Assembly: GCA_033557465.1 (NCBI GenBank)
Contig: CM066033.1
Span: forward strand, 707,949,637-708,013,636
From: Ichthyophis bannanicus
Lineage: Eukaryota; Chordata; Amphibia; Gymnophiona; Ichthyophiidae
DNA length: 64,000 nucleotides
Direction: 5' to 3'
A program made the translations under genes and the position numbers. Positions 38,376 to 48,389 of this stretch are shown here, in pieces (the first letter of the stretch is position 1; the number at the start of each line of letters is the position of its first letter). The notes under the pieces are model-generated. The model searched no databases, had not been told where the DNA came from, and worked only from the letters and a program-made list of their open reading frames with translations.

Positions 38376-40141
38376 CGAGGAGCTATCAGGATCATGGAAG
38401 CTTTGTCTCGGAGAACCTTGAAAAGAGTTCGAGAGATTAGCGGTATGGGAGGAAAAGCATACAGAAGGCTTTTAGACCATGAGAGCAGAAAAGCATCCGC
38501 CGCTACTCGGAGGGGATGCGGTTGCCGAGAGCAGAAACGAGGAAGTTGCCGGTTGAGAGGACTGGCAAAAAGATCCAGCGTGGGGAGGCCCCACTTCAGA
38601 AAAAGTTTCTGAACAACTAAGGGATCCAGTCGCCACTCGTGCGGCTGGAGGATTCTGCTGAGTTTGTCCGCCAGGCAATTTTCTTGGCCTGGGAGATAAA
38701 CTGCCTGGAGAAGAATGCCGCGGCTGACGGCCCAAGAGCAGAGCCTCTGCGCCTCCCGACAGAGAAGGAAGGAGTCCGTGCCCCCCTGCTTGTTCACGTA
38801 GAACATGGCAACTTGATTGTCCGTCTGGACAAGGACGGACCGGCGAGAAGTCAGGTGGGAGAACGCCTTGAGAGCCAGACGGATTGCTCTCAGCTCCAGG
38901 AAGTTGATCTGCTGCGCAGACTCCCACGAGGTCCAGAGACCTTGAGTACAGGCCCCTTGGCAATGCGCTCCCCATCCCAGGAGAGAAGCATCGGTCGTCA
39001 GCACTTGAGCAGGCGGAGGAGACTGAAAAGGCATTCCGAGTACCAGGTTCGGCTGATGAAGCCACCACTGCAGAGAAGAGGCCAGCGGGCCGGAGATCTG
39101 CACTAAGTCGGCGAGGCCGCCCGTGGCCTGTTGCCACTGCTTGCGAAGGCACCACTGAGCAGGCCGCATATTCAGGCGGGCGTTGGGGGTCACGTGGACG
39201 GTGGAAGCCATATGGCCGAGTAGTCTCAGAAAGTGCCTGGCCGAGACCAGGGACTGGCTGCGAAAACGGCCGGCTAGGTCCATGAGCCGCTGAGCTCTGT
39301 CGAGAGGCAGGAAAGCTCGCGCCTGAAGAGTGTGTAATCTTGCGCCGATGAACTCGAGATCTTGCGAGGGGAGCAAAGTGGACTTTGCGAAGTTTACGAC
39401 AAAGCCCAAGTACTGGAGAAGAGTCACAGTGCGGTGCGTGGCTTGTGTGACCTCTTGAGAGGACGATGCTCTGATGAGCCAGTCGTCTAGGTAAGGAAAA
39501 ACATAGAGGCCCTGAAGCCGGAGATAAGCCGCCACCAACGCGAGACATTTTGTGAAGACTCGTGGTGCGGAGGATAGGCCAAAGGGCAGTACTCTGTACT
39601 GGTAATGATTTCCTGCCACCACAAACCTTAGGTATTGGCGGTGGCTTGGGTGGATGAGGATGTGCGTGTAGGCATCCTTTAGATCCAAGGAGCATAGCCA
39701 ATCTCCCTGCTGGAGGTAGGGCAGAAGGATTCCAAGGGTAAGCATCTTGAATTTCTCCCGCACGAGGAAGTTGTTGAGGTTGCGCAAGTCCAGGATGGGT
39801 CTGAGGCCTCCTGTTCTTTTTGGTATTAGGAAATACCTGGAATAAAAGCCTTGACCTCTCAGGTGGTGGGGCACCGGTTCCACAGCCTGTTCCTGAAGAA
39901 GACTTGCTAACTCCTGAAGGAGTAAGTCCCTGTGCAAAGGGAGTCGTGGAGGCTCTCCCGGAAAATAGGAGGGAGGGACCTGGTGGAAGTGGAGAAGATA
40001 GCCTTCTCGCACAACCTGAAGCACCCAGGCATCTGATGTGATGTTGGACCACCTGTGGGCAAAGTGGACCAGCCGGCCTCCTGTGCTGGGAGAAACCAGC
40101 TGAGGGGGAGAGGCTATGTCGATGAAGTCAAAAACCCCCAC
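38216..40141 (-). CDS. DIRS-A3 reverse transcriptase / RNase H / MT-like polyprotein
   Basis: 641 codons. The leader 1-95 is followed by the RT domain: FLIPKRTGGLRPILDLRNLN (104-123), SLDLKDAY 151-158, GLSSAPRVFTK (188-198), YLDD 217-220. RNase H follows with acidic residues Asp384 (TTDAS), Glu416 (LELRA), Asp441 (QTDNQ) and Asp492 (ADKLS). Residues 510-641 (TLDLFASPLN, YAFPPIPLI, MILIAPRWPRQPWF) occupy the place where DIRS1-type elements are reported to carry a methyltransferase-like domain; I cannot show activity. It overlaps the gag end by 14 bp and the recombinase start by 160 bp, so re-initiation or frameshifting is likely needed. Confidence 0.93.
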   Translation of the reverse strand: MGVFDFIDIASPPQLVSPSTGGRLVHFAHRWSNITSDAWVLQVVREGYLLHFHQVPPSYFPGEPPRLPLHRDLLLQELASLLQEQAVEPVPHHLRGQGFYSRYFLIPKRTGGLRPILDLRNLNNFLVREKFKMLTLGILLPYLQQGDWLCSLDLKDAYTHILIHPSHRQYLRFVVAGNHYQYRVLPFGLSSAPRVFTKCLALVAAYLRLQGLYVFPYLDDWLIRASSSQEVTQATHRTVTLLQYLGFVVNFAKSTLLPSQDLEFIGARLHTLQARAFLPLDRAQRLMDLAGRFRSQSLVSARHFLRLLGHMASTVHVTPNARLNMRPAQWCLRKQWQQATGGLADLVQISGPLASSLQWWLHQPNLVLGMPFQSPPPAQVLTTDASLLGWGAHCQGACTQGLWTSWESAQQINFLELRAIRLALKAFSHLTSRRSVLVQTDNQVAMFYVNKQGGTDSFLLCREAQRLCSWAVSRGILLQAVYLPGQENCLADKLSRILQPHEWRLDPLVVQKLFLKWGLPTLDLFASPLNRQLPRFCSRQPHPLRVAADAFLLSWSKSLLYAFPPIPLISRTLFKVLRDKASMILIAPRWPRQPWFPLLLQLAVEAPFHLGFQPDLLTQDQGSLLHPNLRSLHLMAWLLKG

Positions 40142-42050
40142 CCTGCTGAGCAGGGGCCGGTGGTGCAGGCTTGGGGGCTTGCTGCCTACGGGACCCGTTA
40201 CCCCGTCCCTTGGCCTGCTGACCCTGTTGGGGAGCTGAGGAGGCCTGATACTGAGGGTAGTGTTTATAGGCAGTCGCCTTCCTCGGGTAAAAGGACTTTT
40301 TTCCCGAGCCCTTCTTCTTTTGGGAAGGGGCAGAGGTCTTTCTAGATAGCCTTGTCCTGGTGAGAGTCTCCGTCTCGATTTGCGCAGCCTTTTCAGCCAT
40401 GGGCTTGCCTAATAGGTTCTCACCTCGGCAGGGGACATCGACCAACTTGTCCTGTACCCAGGGTTCAAGGTCAGACGACTGAAGCCAAGCCTGTCGGCGG
40501 GCACCGATGCCGGCTGCGGCCACTCGAGCCGATGCTTCAAAGCCATCATAGGCTGCTCGAGAAATGAATTTGGAGCATTCTCGAATTCCAGTGGACAAGG
40601 CTAGGAACCTCCGCAAAGGTTCCTCGGAAAGTCCAGCAGAGAATCCGGCTATCTCCTTAGCCAGGTCTCTAAGGTACATGCCCATGTAGAGCTGGTAGGT
40701 CTGGACCCGACAAGCAAGCATAGAGCCCTGGAAACACTTCTTACCGAGGCCATCCAGGTTGCGGGCCTCCCTGCCAGGAGGCACCGAGGAGTGCATCTTC
40801 TGGCTCTTGAGCCTATGCATGGCCGATTCCACCACCATGGAATGGTGCGGTAGCTGTGCTTTTTGGAAGCCCGGGCTCTTGCGGACTCGATAGATGGAAT
40901 CGACCCGCTTGCTTAACACCGGCGACGATGCCGGACTCTCCCACATGCGGAAGAGTAGTCGTTCCAGCATGGGAGGAACCGGTACAGTAAAGTGCTCCTT
41001 CGCTGGAGAGTCATACTGGAGGGCATCGAGCTCCTCGGCTCGAGGCTCCTCCTCGGGATCCGCAGGGAAGGCCAAAGCCTTGGCCATATCCCTGACGAAG
41101 TCCGAGAACCTGGCATCCTCCGGGGGGGACTGCTTCCGAGGTTCGGACTCAGGGGAGTCCGAGGGGACACACCGAGTCCGAAAGGAATCAGGTGACTCTT
41201 CCACTTCAGATTCCCAGGCCGACTCCGAGGAGGAATCGGTGGGGTCGGTCCGGGCGGGCGTAGGCGTCGGCCGCCCCGACGCCGAGGGAGTCGGCGTCGA
41301 CGACCTCGGTCCCGAACGGGAGGCCGAGGGAGACCTCAACCGAGGATCGACTTGAGCCCGCATGGACTCGAGGATCGGCTCGGTCTCCGGGGTCGACTTA
41401 GACGTCGACGTCCCGGCGGCCAGGGCAGAGGCGCCAGCGAGGCTAGCGATCAGTGCCCGCTGCTGGTCCATGAAGGCAGCCAGGCTGCTCTCCAAGGCCG
41501 CCAACCTAAGTCCGACCTCAGGTGACCCAGCAGCCCCCGACTCGGGCCCCGACGGCGTCGGGCCCGACGTCGGACCCCTCGGAGGCGAGTCCAGGAGGAG
41601 TACAGGACTTACCCGAGCAGGCAATTCCGATTCCAGACGAGGTCGCTTCGTGAGACGTTCCTGCTCCAAAGACCCGGGACGGCTATCGGGGCTATGCGAC
41701 CTGGCCCTCGCGGAACCAGGAGCGTCCACCGACGCCGCCCTCGCGGGTTTCGCCTTCCGATGATGATCCCCGGAGGGAGAACCTCTGTCGGAGGAACTCC
41801 GGCGATGCTCAGAGCTGGAGCCTCTGGACGCCGAGGCCTCCGACGAGGTCCGGGTACGGGTGGGATCTGCGAAGATTCTTTCCCGCTGATGCCGCCGACT
41901 CCGTAAAGCTTTGGAGGACATTTTGCTGCAGGCCCCACAGATCAGTTCCTCGTGATCGGGGCCGAGGCAGCGGAGGCAATGATCGTGTGTGTCAGTGAGA
42001 GACATATTTCTGTCACACTGAACACACCTTTTGAAGCCACTGGCAGCCAT
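40128..42050 (-). CDS. DIRS-A3 gag-like ORF1
   Basis: 640 codons. The N-terminus has a Cys/His array: C9-x2-C12, then HDHC25-x2-C28, H33, C38-x2-C41 (CLRCLGPDH...CGAC). This could bind zinc in two clusters. A long Ser/Arg/Pro-rich low-complexity region (about 50-300) follows. The conserved half includes AFPADPEEEPRAEELDALQY (about 340), ESPASSPVLSKRVDSIYRV (about 370), YQLYMGMYLRDLAKEIAGFS (about 460) and GENLLGKPMAEKAAQIETE (about 555), and the tail is Lys-rich then Gln/Pro-rich. Presumed to package the RNA. The same motif opens A1 gag; A2 has a decayed version. Confidence 0.88.
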   Translation of the reverse strand: MAASGFKRCVQCDRNMSLTDTHDHCLRCLGPDHEELICGACSKMSSKALRSRRHQRERIFADPTRTRTSSEASASRGSSSEHRRSSSDRGSPSGDHHRKAKPARAASVDAPGSARARSHSPDSRPGSLEQERLTKRPRLESELPARVSPVLLLDSPPRGPTSGPTPSGPESGAAGSPEVGLRLAALESSLAAFMDQQRALIASLAGASALAAGTSTSKSTPETEPILESMRAQVDPRLRSPSASRSGPRSSTPTPSASGRPTPTPARTDPTDSSSESAWESEVEESPDSFRTRCVPSDSPESEPRKQSPPEDARFSDFVRDMAKALAFPADPEEEPRAEELDALQYDSPAKEHFTVPVPPMLERLLFRMWESPASSPVLSKRVDSIYRVRKSPGFQKAQLPHHSMVVESAMHRLKSQKMHSSVPPGREARNLDGLGKKCFQGSMLACRVQTYQLYMGMYLRDLAKEIAGFSAGLSEEPLRRFLALSTGIRECSKFISRAAYDGFEASARVAAAGIGARRQAWLQSSDLEPWVQDKLVDVPCRGENLLGKPMAEKAAQIETETLTRTRLSRKTSAPSQKKKGSGKKSFYPRKATAYKHYPQYQASSAPQQGQQAKGRGNGSRRQQAPKPAPPAPAQQGGGF

Positions 42051-42284
42051 CGGGGGAAAAAGGGCCCCTGCAAGGTCAAAGGACCGGGCTGCCAGCGAAA
42101 AACCGAAAACGAAACTGACAAGAAAAATCAGAAAAACCGAAAAATAAGAGAAGAACTCGCAACGGCGTCGCGAGTCCGGGCAGGAAAGAGACCGGCGTCG
42201 AACTGAAGTAAAAAGAGAAAATAAATGAAGAAATCAACTTTTTCAGCGGGGACTGGACGACCACGTCTGTAGGGCTCCGCGGAA

Positions 42285-42453
42285 AAAAGAAGACTGGCTA
42301 AGATGGCACCCTTGGGCGGGAAGGGGACCGCGCATGCGCGCTGCAATTCCCAAAGGCTTTCTTTGAAAGCTGGGGATAATTGCTCCGCGAGGGCTCTGTC
42401 GGCGCCGACGTCACCCATATGTGAGGACTGACTTCCTGCTTGGTCCTGGAGAA
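42285..42453. repeat. DIRS-A3 right inverted terminal repeat
   Basis: aagactggctaagatggcac... to ...ttcctgcttggtcctggagaa, complementary to the left repeat. Confidence 0.9.
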
Positions 42454-42789
42454 ATAGGGGGTTATAGGGCAAAGGCTGGACACGGTAAGCGTGGAGGGTA
42501 GATGCTGGACATTGGGTGAAAACGAGGAGATGCTAGGCACAAAGTAGGGAGGCGGGAATGCAGGATATGGTGGAGATAGGATGAGAAAAAGGGGAGTGGC
42601 ACAAGATTGGGGAGAAGACAGGGCAGGAGAGAAGGGGATAGATGCTAGGGAGGATGGAAGAGAGAAAGAGAAAGGAAAGAGTTAGTTAAAGAAAGGGAAA
42701 TAAGTGGCTGGGGAAAATAGACAGATGGCGGGACAGAGTTGTAGATAGAGGGAGATTGAGAACTGGATATAAAAAAGAGAAATTAAGAT
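42454..42789. repeat. GA-rich degenerate minisatellite, middle piece
   Basis: gatgctggacattgggtg, gatagatgctagggagg and similar units, decaying into gaaaggaaagag. Bounded by DIRS-A3 on the left and DIRS-C on the right. GA-rich DNA resumes after DIRS-C at 59,129. Confidence 0.65.
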
Positions 42790-42965
42790 GACATTTTACT
42801 TACCAGATAATGTCCTTTCATTGAGATCTGCTAGATCAGTCTAGACAAGTGGGTTGTGCTCCCCTATCAGCAGTTGTGGAGACAAAGAGTCAATCAAATG
42901 TTCAGGCTTCAATGACATCATCCTTATGCCTCTATCAGCTTAAGCCACTCAGGAGAAATCAGTAT
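42790..42965. repeat. DIRS-C left inverted terminal repeat
   Basis: Complement of about 58,960-59,128 with scattered mismatches, including agtgggttgtgctcccctat against the right-end version of the same block. Confidence 0.8.
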
Positions 42966-43177
42966 TCAGACCCAAGCATATGGAAAGGAATGTTGAAGCT
43001 TGCACAACCTCAACAAGAGCAACAATGTTCAGCCCAACAGTATGCAAACTATGTACAGGATTAGTTTGAACAGAAAACTTATCAGAAGAGTAGAAGTCCA
43101 CTGGGCCAACCACTCAGATTATGGCGGACCAAAAGGTACCACTGCATTACAGCAAATCAACACAGTTCCAGGGGTGG

Positions 43178-43278
43178 GTCCTAGACTGGTCTAGCAGGAC
43201 TCAAGGAAAGGACATTATCTAGTAAGTAAAATGTCACTTTCCACATTATCCTGCTAGACCAGTCCAGACAAGTGGAAC
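43178..43278. other. DIRS-C internal complementary region
   Basis: The first half (to about 43,235, ...agtaagtaaaatgtc) is the complement of the left terminus. The second (actttccacattatcctgct...) is the complement of the right terminus. Confidence 0.8.
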
Positions 43279-43319
43279 ATACCAAAGTTATGTCTGGACT
43301 GGATGGGAAGAAGACAAAT

Positions 43320-43690
43320 CAACACGTAACACCTCTGAGCCAAAGGCCATGGAGATCCAAGTGGTAATGTTTGACAAAAGTGAAACATGATGCCCATGTT
43401 GCCGCCCAACAAATGTCTGAGGGGGCTACTGAGCTACACTCTACCCATGGGGACACAAACAGAATGCTCGCACAACCCCTGCAGAACTGGCCGGTTCCGT
43501 AACAGATATCCTGAGGCAATGGCCTCCTTGATCCAGCACCCCAATGTAGACTTGGTGGCCATGTCACCTTTGCGCTGCCCAGCAAACAGCACAAAAACAA
43601 ATGATCAGACTTACGAAAGGAATTCCTAACCTTCAAGTACTGGAGAAGCATCCTCCGGACATCCACAAGTTGAAGCTGAGCTGTGGCTGA
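43320..43690 (-). pseudogene. DIRS-C tyrosine recombinase, C-terminal remnant
   Basis: The minus-strand block ICWAATWASCFTFVKHYHLDL (about 43,420-43,350) keeps the W and Tyr region of the recombinase. The HxxR box is unreadable. The rest continues at 44,909-45,002 and beyond 54,004 after L2 insertions. Confidence 0.7.
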
Positions 43691-44908
43691 AATCTATTAA
43701 CATGTCTATTAATTTTAAAAAAACCGAAGCTTTATTTATAACAAGAAACACAAGCTTCACCCCTCCAATGCAAATCAACATTGGCAATAATTCTCTCCCT
43801 GTTAAAGATGAGATCAAATACTTGGGAGTCACTCTTGATAAGACCCTCAACCTCTCCAAACATATAAAGCTAACTGTAAAAGCAATCTATTTCAAACTAA
43901 GGACAATCCAACAACTTAGACCATTACTAGACAACACTGATTTCAGAACCATAGTACAAACACTCATTACACCACATTTAGACTACTGTAATGGTATTCT
44001 TCAAGGGACCTCAAAGAAAAATATCCACTCACTTCAATTGGCCCAAAATGTCACCGCAAGGATTATTTCCAAAGCAAAATTAACAGATCATATATCTCCG
44101 ATTCTTTATTCTCTCCACTGGCTTCCAGTATCATGCAGAATCACCTACAAATCCTTAATCAATACTTTTAAGATTTTTAACAATATAGCTCCTTCCTTCT
44201 TATCCACTCTTATCAACATCCCGCTTGAAAACAGATCAAGAAGAAGAATTAACCTTCACATGCTACAAGTACCTGATTCTATCCGAAAAACAAGTAAAAA
44301 ACAAGCAACACAGCGTTCTCATACTTTGCTCCTATGTTATGGAACAACTTACCAGCTGAAATCAGAGAAATTAAGGATCTTCAATTATTTAGAAAAAATC
44401 TAAAAACCCACCTATTCACCCTATACTATAATAACCTCCACAAGGAAGATAACCCTAACTCAGAGAAAACTTCTGATCAACAGTCACTCACTGACCCTAC
44501 CTAGACAGGCATAACAACCCTCACTCATTCACATTGTTCACCTAATTAAATTCTCTCTTTGAAAGCAAAATGTGAATAAGTGTAACTAATGTAATATATT
44601 CCATTGCCGATGATTTACTATTGATAGCCAGTTATTTCACTGTATTATTGAGTTGCAATTTAATAGTTAAATGTTTACTTTTATAATGTTGTTCTATGTA
44701 AAAACTCTTGTTCTCCATTTAATGTTCTTTGTACTAAAACACATTCTATGTAAAATAGTTCAAAACCTGTTCTATGTAAAATAGTTTCTAAACCCGTTCT
44801 ATGTAAAATAATAGCATGCTATTATTAAACTTTGTTTACTTGTAAACCGCCACTGATCGCTGGAAGTGGCGGTATAGAAGAGATGTATAAATAAATAAAT
44901 AAATAAAT
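43691..44908 (+). mobile_element. L2-like LINE, 3' half (L2-B)
   Basis: 5'-truncated in the RT. A 233-codon frame (43,702-44,403) has FKKTEALFITRNTSF, IKYLGVTLDKTLNLSKHIK, TLITPHLDYCNGILQG and LHWLPVSCRITYKSL, the same blocks as the L2-like ORF at 17,267-20,032 but a different subfamily. The 3' UTR ends in the hairpin ccgccact...agtggcgg (44,847-44,870) and (aaat)n to 44,908. A frameshift precedes the end of the ORF (RSHTLLLCYGTTY where NALP-type sequence is expected). Confidence 0.88.
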
Positions 44909-45239
44909 CTTTTCCACAACACTGCTCCTTAGAGGACAAGGGCAGATAAACAACTTAGTTCACATGGAAGGGAGCTAGCACCTTGGACAAAAAGGAAGGC
45001 ATGATCTCTTTATTTCTAATGCTCTCCATATTCTTGCTGAGACCTGGCTCCTTCCAGAAGGCTCAGCTTCAGTCACTGCCCTCTGCCATGGCGGCTACCA
45101 AGTCTCTCACACCTCATCCCACTGACTGTGGTGGTAGTGTTGGGTTTCTACTCTCTCATTCCTGTCAATTTCAACCCCTCCTCCTACCTCAGTCTCACTC
45201 TTTTGAAGCCCACTCTATCCGCCTTTTTACTCCATTACC

Positions 45240-45822
45240 TCTGGTCGCCATATCTTAAAAAGGATATAGCAGAATTAGAAAAGGTACAGAGAACAGCAAC
45301 CAAAATGGTAAAAGGGATGGTAGGATATCCCTATGAGGAAAGGCTTAAAAGGTTAGGGCTCTTCAACTTGGAAAAGAGATGGCTGAGGGGGAATATAATA
45401 GAGGTCTATAAATTAATGAATGGAGTGGAATGGGTAAACGTAGGTTGTTTACACCATCAAAAAGTAGAAAGACTAGGGGACACACAAACAATGAAGCTAC
45501 AATGTAACCCATTTAAGACTAATAAGAGAAAATATTTTTTCACTCAATGCAAAGTCAAACACTGGAATTCATTATCGGAGGATGTAGTAAAGGCTGTTAA
45601 TGTAGCTGGGTTTAAAAAAGGTTTGGACAAGTTCCTGGAGGAAAGGTCCATAAACCATAATTAAAGAGAATCCAAGAAATCCACTGCTTACCCTGGGACA
45701 AGCATTGTGGAACCTGTGTACCTTTTTGTGAACCTGCCAGGTAATTATGACCTGGATTGGTCACTGTTGGAAACAGGATACTCGGCTTGATGGACATTGG
45801 TCTGACCCAGTATGGTATTTCT
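45240..45822 (+). mobile_element. CR1 3' fragment inside L2-C
   Basis: Starts LWSPYLKKDIAELEKVQRTATK and continues [26 protein letters not shown] to [11 protein letters not shown], then a 3' UTR ending in atttcttatgatcc. It shares its family with the CR1 piece at 2,556-3,822. It interrupts the L2-C endonuclease region. Confidence 0.9.
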
Positions 45823-46650
45823 TATGATCCTTATTGCTTTAAAGCTCCTTTCCTTTACCTCATTCAACCTCCAGCTTTGCTCTACTGCCTTTACCTTGTT
45901 TTCTTCTCTAATTGCTTTCCCTCAAACGTCTGTACCTCAGTTCGTCCTTTACCTGAATATCACCTGCTATGCTTCACTCTTCAACACCCCCTGCCTCAGT
46001 CTTGCCCAGTTTCCTCCAATCTCTTCAGTAATCTTCATGCTATCGACCTATCGGCTCTCTCCACGACTGTCTCATCACCTCTTTCCTCCATTCTGTTATC
46101 TGAGTCCGTAGCCTCCTATAACACTGCACTTTCCTCTGCTCTCTATGCCCTTGCTCCACCCTTGCCATGTCCTGTGAGGCATATTGTACCTCAGCACTGG
46201 CTGTCTTCGACTACCTGCTATCTATGTTCCTGTGCCCGCTCAGCTGAGCGCAATTGGCTCAAATATCATACCATTGCTGAATTTCTACACTTCAAATTCA
46301 TGCTTGTCTCCTTCCAGTCAGCCATAGCGCTTGCCAAGCAAAACTACTATGTCCACCTAACTCTTTTGCCTCTGACCCTCGCTATCTCTTTACAACTCTC
46401 AATTCTATCCTTAAGTGCCTCAGCCTCCAACCCCTTCCCTTTCTGCTCATTCATGACGAAGTCCACAAGATTGCACTTCAGTTCCCCACGAGATCAGCTC
46501 CATCCCCTCTTCCCCCCGTTCACTCCCAACTCTTCCCCTTGACTTCTGTCACCCTTTCTTCTTTCTCTAAGATCTCTGAGGAGGAAACCACACTTCTTTT
46601 TCTCCTCCAAATTCACTACCTGCTTCTCTGATCCTATTCCCATCCACATA

Positions 46651-46845
46651 GCGTAGTTATTCACTTGTAACAGGTGTTCTCCGGGGACAGCAGGAATCAG
46701 TCCTCACATATGGGTGATGTCGGCACCAATGGAGCCTGCGTGGATCAAATCCCCAGCTTTCAAAGAAAGCTTTAGGATTGCTACCACACATGCATGGTCC
46801 CCTTCCTGCCCAAGGGTGCCATCTTGCTCAGTCAAATGACATAGC
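46651..46845. repeat. DIRS-A4 left inverted terminal repeat
   Basis: Complement of 52,110-52,282, including gtcctcacatatgggtga and caagggtgccatcttgctca. Confidence 0.85.
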
Positions 46846-46910
46846 TAAAAGACGGCAAAAACAAATAAGATGGTATGACTGCAACTCCAAGGGGAGGAGG
46901 GAAGGTTGTG

Positions 46911-47006
46911 AGGACTGATTCCTGTTGTCCCCAGAGAATACCTGTTACAGGTGAATAACTACGCTTTCTCCAGGAAAAAGAAGGAAGTCATTCCTCACAT
47001 ATGGGA
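46911..47006. other. DIRS-A4 internal complementary region
   Basis: gaggactgattcctgttgtc...tgaataactacgc, then tttctccaggaaaaagaagg.... Both halves are present and complementary to the two ends, with a few mismatches. Confidence 0.85.
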
Positions 47007-47199
47007 CTCCCAAGCTAAAGGCTACCAAAAACCCATAGCAACAATAAGGCTCCCTCGTGGAGAGGCACAAGCAGCAGCAATGGAGTCCGTATAAACAGAC
47101 CAAACAGGATCCCTGTGTCCGATGAAACCAGCACTCCGGTAGCATGGAGGGTAGGAGTGGCCTAGACCCCGAAAAGGTTATGGAGCACGGCCTGGCCTA

Positions 47200-48330
47200 A
47201 GGCACTGTCCCGTCGGGACTCTATCCAGGCAGCAATGAGATGCAAAGGTATGAACTCAAGACCAGGTGGTGGCCTGGCAGATTTCTGCTAGCGGGACCGA
47301 ACGCAGATTGGCTACTGAGGTCGCTATAGCCCTGACCCGGTACACCGTGACCCGGCCTTCCAACAGAATCCTCGCCTCCTCATAGGCTTGGGCAATACAG
47401 TCCACCACCCATGTGGACAGCATACGCTTGGACACAGCTTCCCCAGCTTACTGGAGTCATAGGAAACAAAAAGCTCAGAGACATTTTGGTGGCCTTGAGT
47501 GCACTGGATATAGAAGGACAAGGCCCTCTTACTGTCCAAGGTATGATGGACTGTCTCTGCCCGACTGGCGTACGGTCTGGGAAAGAAGGTAGGGAGTACC
47601 ACCTCCTGGTTGAGGTGGAAAGAGGACAGCACCTCTGGAAGGAATTTGGGATGCACGCAAAGCACCACCCTATTCTTGTAAAACCTGTTGTAAGGCACCT
47701 CAGCCACGAGGGCCTGGAGCTCGCTAAGTGAGCGCGACCAGGAAAACCACCTTCCAGGAGATAGCAAAGGTGACAAGTAGCCAGGGGCTCGAATAGTGGC
47801 AGGGTGAGCTGCCCCAACACCACACTGGGATCCCATTCAGTCGCCGGGGGGTGCGAACCAGGGGATGACAGGAGTAGACCCCGTAGGAAGCGGGATACCA
47901 CTGGATGAGCCGAGAGGAGCTTCCCATCCACCTGATGGTGGTTTGCCTCTAGGGCACTGAAGTGTACCCTAACAGAGTGTGACATGAACCCCACATGAGA
48001 GAGGTGGAGCAGGTATTGCAACACCGTGACCACCAGTCAAGAAAAGGGGTCAGTCCCCGCTCAGTGCACCAAAGTGCGAATCCACGCCACTTAAAGGCAT
48101 AGGCCTGTCTGGTAGATGCCTTGCGTAAGGCTAGCAGAACATCCTCCACCTCTCTAGGGAGATGGAGCGGGGCTAAAGTCACCCTCTCAGCAGCCACGCC
48201 GTCAGCGAGAGGGAGCCGAGACTGGGATGCAGGAGAGAGCCCCCCTCCTGGGAAAGTAGTCGAGGGGTGGTCCACCACCGCCAGTTGCAGGAGCAGTGGA
48301 AACCACGGTTGCCTGGGCCACCTTTGAGCT
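47200..48330 (-). pseudogene. DIRS-A4 tyrosine recombinase, inactive
   Basis: Minus-strand blocks STRQAYAFKWRGFALWC (about 48,090), LQYLLHLSHVGFMSHSVRVHFSAL (about 48,000) and FFPRPYASRAETVHHTLDSKRAL (about 47,570). The HxxR box reads YRVR and the nucleophile Tyr is Cys (SHCCL, about 47,240), so two catalytic residues are lost, besides a stop (TTWS then stop) and frameshifts. Confidence 0.78.
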
Positions 48331-48389
48331 ACCAAGACGACCAAGGCCCTGTCATGGAGAGTCTTGAACAGAGTCCTGGCAATCAGTGG

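Larger units (their letters stand above)
36674..42453 (-). mobile_element. DIRS-A3: complete DIRS retrotransposon with all frames open
   Basis: 5,780 bp. The inverted terminal repeats are about 170-190 bp, with an intact internal complementary region at 36,951-37,042 near the 3' end. Three overlapping minus-strand genes follow in order: gag (42,050-40,128), RT/RNase H (40,141-38,216) and tyrosine recombinase (38,375-37,179). Catalytic residues are all present. CpG content is high compared with A2 and A4, suggesting a recent insertion. No target duplication is evident, as expected for DIRS. Among the copies here this is the only one that could be autonomous. Confidence 0.95.

Noticed and set aside
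38472..40052. 526-codon minus-strand frame opposite in phase to the DIRS-A3 RT
   Set aside because: Shadow frame of the RT/RNase H gene in GC-rich sequence; composition Ser/Pro/Arg with no motifs.
45757..46542. 261-codon plus-strand frame, possible host gene
   Set aside because: Low-complexity Ser/Leu/Pro composition. It begins in the CR1 3' UTR and continues into the L2-C endonuclease-linker region in a shifted frame.
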